The notes under the pieces are model-generated. The model did no database searches, was not told the DNA's origin, and saw nothing but the letters and a program-made list of their open reading frames with translations. This document shows, one piece after another, positions 38,374-45,736 of a stretch of 64,000 nt of DNA. A program made the position numbers and the translations under genes. Source of the stretch: Caballeronia megalochromosomata (lineage in GTDB: Bacteria; Pseudomonadota; Gammaproteobacteria; Burkholderiales; Burkholderiaceae); assembly GCA_001580565.1 (NCBI GenBank), contig LRBF01000033.1:1-64000 (forward strand), in the 5' to 3' direction. The first letter of the stretch is position 1, and each line of letters opens with the position of its first letter.

Positions 38374-38790
38374 TCACGCGCGCTTGGCACGATGCGACAC
38401 CCAGTCGCCGCTCTCGATGCGCGGCAGTCCGGCAACGGCCGCCGCCGCGACCGGATAGATCAGGCAATCTATCCGATCCTTCCTGCCCTCTACATCGACC
38501 TCCACATGCAGGCGATGCGAGCGGAACAGCCCTTCGACGCCCGGGTACACCTCTTCGATTTCATCGAGCACCGGCACGAGTGCGTCGTCGATGCGATAAA
38601 CCTCGCCGCGAATCGGTGCGCCCGCTTCGTCGATCACGAGTCCCGGATAGGTGCCGAAGTCGAAGAGCCGCCCGTGAACATGCGCGGCGCCGATGCATTC
38701 CGGCAACGCGATGTCGTGCCGCCCGGCCGCGCGGTTGATATCGTTGACCTCGCCGGCACGCAGCGTGCCGTAGACAAAAACGTATTGCAT
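38374..38790 (-). CDS. gamma-glutamylcyclotransferase-fold (AIG2-like) protein
   Basis: 138 residues. The N-terminal YVFVYGTLRAGEVND matches the YGTLRxG substrate loop of the GGCT/AIG2/YtfP family; LFDFGTYPGLV and GEVYRIDDALVPVLDEIEE follow, with a conserved acidic residue in the expected catalytic area. The family includes gamma-glutamyl and gamma-glutamylamine cyclotransferases, so a role in glutathione or peptide turnover is possible but unproven. The ATG has GAGCACG upstream. It is divergent from an araC-type gene. Confidence 0.85.
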   Translation of the reverse strand: MQYVFVYGTLRAGEVNDINRAAGRHDIALPECIGAAHVHGRLFDFGTYPGLVIDEAGAPIRGEVYRIDDALVPVLDEIEEVYPGVEGLFRSHRLHVEVDVEGRKDRIDCLIYPVAAAAVAGLPRIESGDWVSHRAKRA

Positions 38791-38951
38791 CGAAAAACGT
38801 GCTCCTGTTGTCGAGTGGTCGAAAAGATAATCAACGGCAATTATGCGCGCGCAAAAATCGGGGCGCGCCCGGGCGAGCGCTTTCGGCTACCATCGGCGCG
38901 TGGCGCTCCACCAACCCCGGACGCCTGAGCACACTTTCAACTCAAGCGAAC

Positions 38952-39785
38952 ATGGCTACGTTTGTCGATTCGAGAACGTCGAGCGAGGAAGTCGAGCATC
39001 TCGACATTCCCCTTGAGCATTCGCCGACGCTCGATCATCCGATTCGCGTGCGGTCGCGCCCGGTCCCCTACGGCGTGCGCATCGCGCTGCATACGCACCC
39101 TTGGGCGCAGGTCGCATACACCTCGCGCGGCGTGTTGCGCGTCGCAACCGCCGATTCGACCTGGATGGTGCCGCCCTCGCGCGCGATCTGGGTGCCGCCC
39201 AACGTCACGCATGAAGTCGTGATCGTCGAGGACGCCTACCTCCGCACACTGTATGTCGATGCGAGCGTCGTGCCGGCCGGACTCGGCGCGTGCCGGGTCG
39301 TCGAAGTGTCGCCGCTCTTGCGCGAAGTCATCGCCGCGCTCGACGAAGAGACGATTTCCCGTCAGCGCGAGCGGCTGCTCGGCACGCTCGCGCTCGATGA
39401 AATCATCCGTTCGCAGCCGCTGCCGCTCTCCGTGCCGATGCCCAACGAAAAGCGTCTGCGCGCCCTGTGCAACGCCGTGCTGGCCGATCCGTCGCACTCG
39501 GATCTGGAGCGTTGGTCGTCGGAAGCGGGGGCGAGTTCGCGCACCATCGCGCGGCTATTCAGACGCGAACTCGGCGTGAGCTTTTCGCAGTGGCGCCAGC
39601 AGGCCGTCCTGGCGCGCGCCATTCCTTTGCTGAGCCAAGGCCGCCCGCTCGCGCAAGTCGCGCGCGAACTGGGCTATCAGAGCCAGAGCGCCTTCTCCGC
39701 GATGTTCCGTCGCGCATTCGGCGAGAGCCCGCGGGCATTTTTCGCGCGTGATGAGCGCGATACGCGCGACGTCGACGGCGCATAA
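38952..39785 (+). CDS. AraC-family regulator with N-terminal cupin domain
   Basis: 277 residues. The N-terminal cupin-like sensor spans HPIRVRSRPVPYGVRIALHTHPWAQVAYTSRGVL to about residue 100. Two HTH motifs are at the C-terminus: LERWSSEAGASSRTIARLFRREL and LAQVARELGYQSQSAFSAMFRRAFG, ending SPRAFF. This is the AraC/YqhC-like class that often controls a divergent or neighbouring MFS or redox gene. The ATG at 38952 was chosen over an open extension. Divergent from the GGCT-like gene; possible target unknown. Confidence 0.9.
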   Translation: MATFVDSRTSSEEVEHLDIPLEHSPTLDHPIRVRSRPVPYGVRIALHTHPWAQVAYTSRGVLRVATADSTWMVPPSRAIWVPPNVTHEVVIVEDAYLRTLYVDASVVPAGLGACRVVEVSPLLREVIAALDEETISRQRERLLGTLALDEIIRSQPLPLSVPMPNEKRLRALCNAVLADPSHSDLERWSSEAGASSRTIARLFRRELGVSFSQWRQQAVLARAIPLLSQGRPLAQVARELGYQSQSAFSAMFRRAFGESPRAFFARDERDTRDVDGA

Positions 39786-39801
39786 GAGGCACGCGCTTGT
39801 C

Positions 39802-40266
39802 TCAGACGCGCCGCACCATGTGGCGGATCGCGCCAAGCTGCGCGAGACGCGGGCCGGCGGGACGATAGCCAAGGCGGGTGTAGAGATGGGCCGCCGGGTT
39901 ATCGACGAACACGCGCAACTGACATTCGGCCAGCCCGCGCGCCCTCGCCCAGCGATGCGCGGTGTTGAGCAGGAACGTTCCGGCTCCGCGCCCGCGATAG
40001 CCCTGCGCAATCTGGACGTCGCGAATATGCAGGGAATTGTCTTCCTCGGTGACGCGCATGACGCCGATCGGGACGCCGTCCGCCTGCAGGATGAAGTTTT
40101 CGGACTCGCGCCAGCTGGAGAGAAAGAGATCGCCGCGCCACACGAGGTTATGACGCCGGTAATAGCCGACCATGTTGTCGTGCGTGAGCGCTTCGGCGAA
40201 GGCGAAATCCGCCATGGCCGCCTGGCGCAATTGATAGAGTGAGAGGTCTTCGGTCGGGTCGAGCAT
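39802..40266 (-). CDS. GNAT-family N-acetyltransferase
   Basis: 154 residues. The acetyl-CoA pyrophosphate loop is QGYRGRGAGTFLL (motif A), preceded by LHIRDVQIA and followed by LRVFVDNPAAHLYTRLGYRPAG (motif B), all standard for GNAT. It converges with the araC gene (17 bases between stops). The acceptor substrate is not readable; amino acid, peptide or small-molecule amines are options. Confidence 0.88.
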   Translation of the reverse strand: MLDPTEDLSLYQLRQAAMADFAFAEALTHDNMVGYYRRHNLVWRGDLFLSSWRESENFILQADGVPIGVMRVTEEDNSLHIRDVQIAQGYRGRGAGTFLLNTAHRWARARGLAECQLRVFVDNPAAHLYTRLGYRPAGPRLAQLGAIRHMVRRV

Positions 40267-40386
40267 CGCACGGGCACGAGAACAAGTGCCTAAACACTAA
40301 GACAGTGCGAGCGGGCTGGCAATGGCCATTATTACGACTGGTGGCGGATCGAATGGGGCGACAGGAAATCGGCCCCGGCGAGCGGG

Positions 40387-40415
40387 CAAAAAAAATCCAG
40401 CCCGCAGGCTGGATT
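40387..40415 (-). terminator. terminator of the tRNA operon
   Basis: AATCCAGCC-TGCG-GGCTGGATT on the minus strand, a 9-bp perfect stem followed by a run of T's. It lies 13 bases after the last tRNA-Asp gene. Confidence 0.9.
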
Positions 40416-40428
40416 CTTTTCAACGATT

Positions 40429-40505
40429 TGGCGGAGCGGACGGGACTCGAACCCGCGACCCCCGGCGTGACAGGCCGGTATTCTAACCAACTGAACTACC
40501 GCTCC
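40429..40505 (-). tRNA. tRNA-Asp (GTC), copy 2
   Basis: 77 bases including encoded CCA. A 7-bp acceptor stem GGAGCGG/CCGCTCC, D-arm with AGTTGGTTA, anticodon loop CTGTCAC with GTC, and T-arm GGGTTCGAGTCCC. Identical to 40724-40800. Confidence 0.98.
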
Positions 40506-40575
40506 ACTTCTTTTCATCGACCCGCAGTGTCACCTGCGAATCCTGCAGCGCTTTTTCTAGCAGCCGCCGATGTTC

Positions 40576-40651
40576 TGGCGTCCCCTAGGGGATTCGAACC
40601 CCTGTACTCACCGTGAAAGGGTGATGTCCTAGGCCTCTAGACGAAGGGGAC
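40576..40651 (-). tRNA. tRNA-Glu (TTC), copy 2
   Basis: 76 bases including encoded CCA. Acceptor GTCCCCT/AGGGGAC, anticodon loop CTTTCAC with TTC, T-arm GGGGTTCGAATCCCC. Identical to 40871-40946. It lies upstream of tRNA-Asp copy 2 on the same transcript, with a 70-base spacer. Confidence 0.98.
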
Positions 40652-40676
40652 TTCAACTTCTACACACCCTGCGGCG

Positions 40677-40702
40677 AAAAAAAACCGGCTCTCTTTAGCC
40701 GG
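40677..40702 (-). terminator. terminator-like hairpin inside the tRNA cluster
   Basis: On the minus strand CCGGCT-AAAGAG-AGCCGG is followed by eight T's. It separates the first Glu-Asp pair from the second. It should reduce transcription of copy 2 unless copy 2 has its own promoter. Confidence 0.75.
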
Positions 40703-40723
40703 AGTGTTCTTGCTCGCAAGTGC

Positions 40724-40800
40724 TGGCGGAGCGGACGGGACTCGAACCCGCGACCCCCGGCGTGACAGGCCGGTATTCTAACCAACTGAACTACCGCTCC
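40724..40800 (-). tRNA. tRNA-Asp (GTC), copy 1
   Basis: 77 bases, anticodon GTC, encoded CCA; same sequence as the copy at 40429-40505. Confidence 0.98.
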
Positions 40801-40870
40801 ACTTCTCTTCATCGACTCGCAATGTCACCTGCGAATCCTGCAGCGCTTTTTCTAGCAGCCGCCGATGTTT

Positions 40871-40946
40871 TGGCGTCCCCTAGGGGATTCGAACCCCTGT
40901 ACTCACCGTGAAAGGGTGATGTCCTAGGCCTCTAGACGAAGGGGAC
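40871..40946 (-). tRNA. tRNA-Glu (TTC), copy 1
   Basis: 76 bases, anticodon TTC, encoded CCA; same sequence as the copy at 40576-40651. Confidence 0.98.
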
Positions 40947-41112
40947 AGAAACTTGTGATTCTGTCTTTACTACCATTTGCTTCGCTTACCGGCTCATTTA
41001 CTTGCCGCCAATCAACGAAGACCGAAATTCTATACAACTTCGCGTTACTTGTGAAGTATTTTTTGCGACTTCCGTTTCCGGAGAACAAGCTTCGCACTAC
41101 TCCAACTGTTCT

Positions 41113-41188
<76 letters not shown>

Positions 41189-41206
41189 TTGCAGAACAGA
41201 AACGAG

Positions 41207-41235
41207 ATTATATGGGGCGTTTTTGAAGTTGTAAA
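41207..41235 (-). promoter_or_regulatory. sigma-70 promoter of the tRNA operon
   Basis: On the minus strand -35 TTTACA (41230-41235), a 17-bp spacer and a perfect -10 TATAAT (41207-41212). The expected start lies 10 or so bases before tRNA-Ala. Confidence 0.85.
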
Positions 41236-41324
41236 TACCTTCTGACGAGTAAAGCGAAACTTTTTTGTCTCGCCCGACGCCGATGCGCGCAATGGATGAC
41301 GCGCCGCCATCCATTGCGACACAC

Positions 41325-42734
41325 TCAGCCCGCCGCCTTCTCCAGACGCTTCAACACGGCGTCGCGACCGAAGAGCATCAGGACCGCGTCGATCGACGGC
41401 GTATGCGTCGTGCCCGCGACGAGCAGGCGCACCGGCATCGCGAGTTGCGGCATCTTGAGCTTGTGCGCCGCAAGCGTCGCCTTGAGCGCCGCCGCGATCG
41501 CTTCCTTGCTCCATTCGACGTTCGTCAGCGCCGCACGCAGTTCGGCGATGGCCGGGCGCACGACATCGGTGACGTGCTGCGCGAAGGCGTCCGGATCGAT
41601 GGCAGGCTCGCGATAGAACATCGCGGCGTTATCGGCGATCTCCTTCACCGTCGATGCGCGATCCTTAAGAAGCGCGATTGCCTGATCGAGCGGCGCGCCG
41701 CCGTCGATGGCCGCGGCATCGATGCCGGCCTGCAGCAGGAACGGCCTCGTCAGCTCCGCGAGCCGCGCGTTGTCCGCTTCCTTGATGTAATGCGCGTTGA
41801 GCCAGTTGAGCTTGTCGTGGTCGTACTGCGCGGGCGACTTGCCGAGATGTTCCAGATCGAACCATTCGACGAACTGCTCGCGCGAGAAAATCTCGGCATC
41901 GCCATGCGACCAGCCGAGGCGCGCGAGATAGTTCACCACCGCTTCGGGCAGATAGCCGTTGTCGCGATAGCCCGTCACGCTCATCGCGCCGTGGCGCTTG
42001 CTCATCTTCTCGCCCTGCTCGTTGAGCACGGTCGGCAGGTGCGCGTACACCGGCACTTCGCCGCCGAGCGCGCGCAGGATATTGATCTGGCGCGGCGTGT
42101 TGTTCACGTGATCGTCGCCGCGAATGACGTGGGTGATTTTCATGTCGAGATCGTCGACGACCACGCAGAAGTTATAGGTCGGCGTGCCGTCGGGACGCGC
42201 GATCACGAGATCGTCGAGTTCCTCGTTCGAGATTTCGATGTGCCCCTTCACCGCGTCGTCCCAGGCGACCGCGCCCGTCAGCGGATTGCGAAAGCGCACG
42301 ACCGGCTTCACGCCTTCCGGAACCGGCGGCAGCACCTTGCCCGGTTCGGGACGCCACGTGCCGTCGTAGCGCGGCTTTTCGCCCGCAGCGCGCTGGCGCT
42401 CGCGCAGCGCGTCGAGCTCTTCCGTCGACATGTAACAGTGGTACGCGAGGCCCTTCTCCATCATCTGCGCGACGACTTCGCGATACCGGTCCATGCGCTG
42501 CATCTGATAGAACGGGCCTTCGTCGAAATCGAGTCCGAGCCACGCCATGCCTTCGAGAATCGCATCGACCGAGGCATCGCTGGAGCGTTCGAGATCGGTG
42601 TCCTCGATGCGCAGCACGAAAGTGCCCTTCGTCTTGCGCGCGAACGCCCACGGATAGAGCGCGGAGCGGATGTTGCCGAGATGGATGAAGCCAGTCGGGC
42701 TCGGTGCGAAGCGTGTACGGACTTGGGTGGTCAT
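41325..42734 (-). CDS. gltX: glutamyl-tRNA synthetase
   Basis: Class I synthetase of 469 residues charging tRNA-Glu. The HIGH-type motif is [16 protein letters not shown], the KMSKS-type motif is [12 protein letters not shown]; the catalytic and discriminating anticodon-binding domains have normal length. A cysteine/zinc-knuckle set is not conspicuous. The ATG at 42734 begins [15 protein letters not shown]. It is immediately upstream, on the same strand, of a tRNA cluster with two tRNA-Glu genes, separated by that cluster's own promoter. Confidence 0.97.
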   Translation of the reverse strand: MTTQVRTRFAPSPTGFIHLGNIRSALYPWAFARKTKGTFVLRIEDTDLERSSDASVDAILEGMAWLGLDFDEGPFYQMQRMDRYREVVAQMMEKGLAYHCYMSTEELDALRERQRAAGEKPRYDGTWRPEPGKVLPPVPEGVKPVVRFRNPLTGAVAWDDAVKGHIEISNEELDDLVIARPDGTPTYNFCVVVDDLDMKITHVIRGDDHVNNTPRQINILRALGGEVPVYAHLPTVLNEQGEKMSKRHGAMSVTGYRDNGYLPEAVVNYLARLGWSHGDAEIFSREQFVEWFDLEHLGKSPAQYDHDKLNWLNAHYIKEADNARLAELTRPFLLQAGIDAAAIDGGAPLDQAIALLKDRASTVKEIADNAAMFYREPAIDPDAFAQHVTDVVRPAIAELRAALTNVEWSKEAIAAALKATLAAHKLKMPQLAMPVRLLVAGTTHTPSIDAVLMLFGRDAVLKRLEKAAG

Positions 42735-42927
42735 TGCTGTTTACTCGATGAATGGCGGCGCGCGATCGCGCTCGAATCCCGCTCAAAATGAGACGAAATT
42801 ATACTCGCCACCCGCTTTGCGCCGGTCCGCGCGCCTTTTGTTTTATGATGTGCGCGCTTTTCCCGATCTCCCGAAACGTCCGCACGGACGGACCCGCCCG
42901 GGGCTCGCCGCACCGCTGGAGCACAAC

Positions 42928-43860
42928 TTGAATTCATCGTCATCCCGTCTTTCGCGCCGCGCGTTTTCGCTCGCGGCCGTATCGTCCGTTCTCGCCGCCT
43001 GCACGACCACGAGCGGCGGCGTCCCGGGCGGAGCCGCATCTGTCCCGCCAACGAAGACCGAGCCGCAGCAGCCGATGCGCATCGGCCTCGCGCTCGGCGG
43101 CGGCGCCGCGCGCGGCTTCGCGCATATCGGCGTGATCAAGGCGCTGGAGGCGCGTAACGTGCGCGTCGATCTCGTCGCGGGCACGAGCGCGGGTTCGGTG
43201 ATCGCGGCGTTGTACGCATCGGGGATGAGCGGCATCGCGATCAACAAGCTCGCGCTGACGATGGACGAAGCCTCGATCAGCGACTGGGCGATGCCCTTTC
43301 GCACGCGCGGCATTCTGCAGGGCGTCGCGCTGCAGAACTACCTGAACAAGACACTCGACAACCGTCCGATCGAAAAGATGGCGAAGCCGCTCGGCATCGT
43401 CGCCACGGATCTGAAGAGCGGTCAACCGATTCTTTTCCAGCGCGGCAACACGGGCGTCGCGGTGCGGGCGTCGTGCAGCGTGCCGTCGATTTTCGAACCG
43501 GTGAAAATCGGCGATCGCGAGTATGTCGACGGCGGCCTCGTGAGTCCGGTGCCGGCGGCGTTCGCGCACAAGATGGGCGCCGACTTCGTGATCGCGGTCG
43601 ATATCTCGGCGCGGCCGGAAAGCGGACTCACTTCCAGTTCGTTCGACGTGTTGATGCAAACCTTCACGATCATGGGCCAGACCATCAAGGCCTATGAACT
43701 CGACAAATACGCGAACGCGGTGATCCGCCCGAATCTCAACGCGATGAGCAGCGGCGATTTCAGCCAGCGCAACGCGTCGATTCTGGCGGGCGAGGAAGCG
43801 GTCGCCAAAATATGGCCGACGCTGCAGCGCCAGCTTGCGGAGCGCGGTGCGCGGGTCTGA
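42928..43860 (+). CDS. patatin-like phospholipase family lipoprotein
   Basis: Predicted Ser-Asp acyl hydrolase, 310 residues. The start is a TTG at 42928 with CTGGAG six bases before it; this yields a twin-arginine-like RRAFSLAAVSSVLAAC lipoprotein signal with lipobox LAAC. Oxyanion-hole segment LGGGAARGFAHIG, nucleophile elbow GTSAGS, and catalytic Asp in YVDGGLVSPVP are all present. It is likely anchored in the outer or inner membrane facing the periplasm, resembling RssA-like proteins. A strong terminator follows at 43886-43921. The lipid substrate is unknown. Confidence 0.88.
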   Translation: MNSSSSRLSRRAFSLAAVSSVLAACTTTSGGVPGGAASVPPTKTEPQQPMRIGLALGGGAARGFAHIGVIKALEARNVRVDLVAGTSAGSVIAALYASGMSGIAINKLALTMDEASISDWAMPFRTRGILQGVALQNYLNKTLDNRPIEKMAKPLGIVATDLKSGQPILFQRGNTGVAVRASCSVPSIFEPVKIGDREYVDGGLVSPVPAAFAHKMGADFVIAVDISARPESGLTSSSFDVLMQTFTIMGQTIKAYELDKYANAVIRPNLNAMSSGDFSQRNASILAGEEAVAKIWPTLQRQLAERGARV

Positions 43861-43885
43861 TCCGCTTCTTCCTGCGCCAGATGCG

Positions 43886-43921
43886 ACGAGGCCACGCAAC
43901 ATCGCGTGGCCTCGTTTTTTT
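43886..43921 (+). terminator. intrinsic terminator after the patatin-like gene
   Basis: A 12-bp perfect stem ACGAGGCCACGC/GCGTGGCCTCGT with an AACATC loop and a T-run. It also separates the convergent cytochrome c operon. Confidence 0.92.
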
Positions 43922-43934
43922 GAAGCGTCTCGCA

Positions 43935-45167
43935 CTAGCGCAGCGACTTGACCTTGTCGGCCGTCACGTCGCCGGGCTGTCCACCCCACGTCACGCGAAG
44001 ATAATTCGCGAGTTGCGCGATCTGTTCATCGCCATAGGTCTGGGCGAAACCCGGCATCGCCTGCATGTTTTCCACGCCCGGAAAACGCTGCGCCTCGATG
44101 CCGTCGAGCATCGACACGACGAGATTGCGCGGATCGGCCTGGCGCAAGGTCGAGTTGCCGTCCATCGCCACCGCGACGTGCGGCTTGCCCTGACCGTCGA
44201 TTCCGTGGCAGCCCGCGCATGAATTGAGATAGAGACTGCGAGCTGCGATGAATTGCGCCGCGTCATCGCGCGTCACGGCGAGCGGCGCGGGTTCGGGCGG
44301 CGCGTCGCCGAGCAGATACGTCGCGAGCGCGCGTAAGTCCTCGCTGCTCAAATGCTGCGTGCTCAGATAGACCACGGGATGCATTTCGCCGAATGCGGAG
44401 CCTTGCTTCGCCACGCCGGTTGCGAAGAACGCCTGCAGATCCGCGCCGGTCCAGCCGCGCGCGGCGAGAGCGGCCGGCGTGATTTCCGGCGCGCCGATGC
44501 GCCCGAGCGCGCCGCCCTGCAAGGTCTTCGCATCCTGCATCTGGCCGAACGCGCCGCGCGGCGTGTGGCATTCCGCGCAATGGCCGAGCGCATTGGCCAG
44601 ATAGCGCCCGCGCGTCCAGTCGGCGGATTGCCCCGACGATGCATCCGGCAGCGTGTCTTTCAGGAACAGCATGTCCCAGAGACGCACGGCGAAGCGCACG
44701 TTGTACGGAAAGCGGAGATCGGGTTCGATGCTCGGCACCGCTGCGGGCTTTTGCGTCATCAGGTACGCGTAGATCGCGTCGCTGTCCTCGCGCGACATTT
44801 GCCGATACGACGTGTAGGGCATCGCGGGATAGAGCTTGTGCTTCGGCGTCACGCCGTCATGCAGCGCGCCGTAGAAGTCGTCGGCGCTCCACATGCCGAT
44901 GCCGTGCTTCGGATCAGGCGTGATGTTCGTGCCATAGAAGGTGCCGAATTGCGATTCGAGCTTCACGCCGCCCGCGAACGGCGCGCCGCCTGTGGCCGTG
45001 TGGCACGCGGCGCAATCGGCGGCGTGCGCGAGGTAGCGTCCGCGCGCGATCTGCTCGGGCGAGCCTTTCGGTGGCGTCGCCATATCATTGTGGCCGCCGC
45101 AACCGGCGAGCGCGAAGGATGCCGCCGCGAGCGGCGCAATGAGACGGGTCAGGATCGCTCTCATCAT
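43935..45167 (-). CDS. triheme cytochrome c subunit (dehydrogenase electron acceptor)
   Basis: 410 residues. A lipoprotein signal (LIAPLAAASFALAGC) precedes three CxxCH heme sites: CAACHTATG, CAECHTPRG and CAGCHGIDG. This is the architecture of the membrane-bound cytochrome c subunit of alcohol, gluconate or isoquinoline/nicotinate-type dehydrogenases. The chosen ATG (45167) has AAGGACGCCGC before it and overlaps the stop of the [2Fe-2S] gene. It should pass electrons from the molybdenum/iron-sulfur partners encoded just upstream to the respiratory chain. Confidence 0.92.
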   Translation of the reverse strand: MMRAILTRLIAPLAAASFALAGCGGHNDMATPPKGSPEQIARGRYLAHAADCAACHTATGGAPFAGGVKLESQFGTFYGTNITPDPKHGIGMWSADDFYGALHDGVTPKHKLYPAMPYTSYRQMSREDSDAIYAYLMTQKPAAVPSIEPDLRFPYNVRFAVRLWDMLFLKDTLPDASSGQSADWTRGRYLANALGHCAECHTPRGAFGQMQDAKTLQGGALGRIGAPEITPAALAARGWTGADLQAFFATGVAKQGSAFGEMHPVVYLSTQHLSSEDLRALATYLLGDAPPEPAPLAVTRDDAAQFIAARSLYLNSCAGCHGIDGQGKPHVAVAMDGNSTLRQADPRNLVVSMLDGIEAQRFPGVENMQAMPGFAQTYGDEQIAQLANYLRVTWGGQPGDVTADKVKSLR

Positions 45168-45736
45168 GCGGCGTCCTTCACGAGTCCGGGCGTGGCGAGC
45201 ACGAGATCCTTCACCGCTTCGTAATAGCGCACGTAGCCGGTGCAGCGGCAGATGTGCTCGTTGAGCGCGTCCATGATCGTCGCTTCGATCTGGTCCTTCG
45301 CGATCGGCTCGCGCCTGAGCCTTTCGATCAGCACGGTCGCCGCGTTGACGAAACCCGGCGTGCAATAGCCGCACTGGAAACTAAAGTGCTCGAGGAACTT
45401 CTGCTGCACCGCCGACATTTCGACGACTTCACCCTGCTCGTTGCGCTTCGCATGGCCCTCGACCGTCCGCACGGTCTTGCCGTCGAAGAAATGCACGCCG
45501 TTGATGCACGTGCGCACTTCCTCGCTCGTGCCGTCGGCTTTGTCGACGATCACCACGCACGCGTGGCAGATGCCCTGACCGCAACCGAGACGCGAACCGG
45601 TGAGCCCGAGATATTCGTGCAGAAAATCGATCATCGGCAGCGCGGCGGGCACCTGCACCGGGCCGACCTTTTCGCCGTTGATCGTCATCGAGAGCGCGCG
45701 CGAGTCCATGCTCGCGGCGGATTGGATGGCCGTCAT
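45164..45736 (-). CDS. [2Fe-2S] subunit of a molybdenum hydroxylase (IorA-like)
   Basis: 190 residues, the small subunit of a xanthine-dehydrogenase-family enzyme. An N-terminal plant-type ferredoxin domain carries GCGQGICHAC and the cysteine in VRTCING. The C-terminal four-helix [2Fe-2S] domain carries CGYCTPGF and HICRCTGY. In the first cluster motif the usual glycine before the last Ala-Cys is a histidine (CHAC rather than CGAC). The gene overlaps both neighbours (ATGA junctions). Substrate is unknown; nicotinate, isoquinoline or aldehydes are options. Confidence 0.9.
   Translation of the reverse strand: MTAIQSAASMDSRALSMTINGEKVGPVQVPAALPMIDFLHEYLGLTGSRLGCGQGICHACVVIVDKADGTSEEVRTCINGVHFFDGKTVRTVEGHAKRNEQGEVVEMSAVQQKFLEHFSFQCGYCTPGFVNAATVLIERLRREPIAKDQIEATIMDALNEHICRCTGYVRYYEAVKDLVLATPGLVKDAA

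Larger units (their letters stand above)
40429..40946 (-). repeat. tandem duplication of a tRNA-Glu/tRNA-Asp unit
   Basis: Two 223-base units (40429-40651 and 40724-40946, offset 295 bases) each hold tRNA-Glu, a 70-base spacer and tRNA-Asp. The tRNAs are identical between units; the spacers differ at four positions, all transitions. The repeat ends exactly at the outer tRNA boundaries. Confidence 0.95.

Noticed and set aside
40239..40911. Plus-strand reading frames containing ERTGLEPATPGVTGRYSNQL, repeated twice
   Set aside because: They are the antisense of the two tRNA-Asp genes, a well-known source of false protein annotations.
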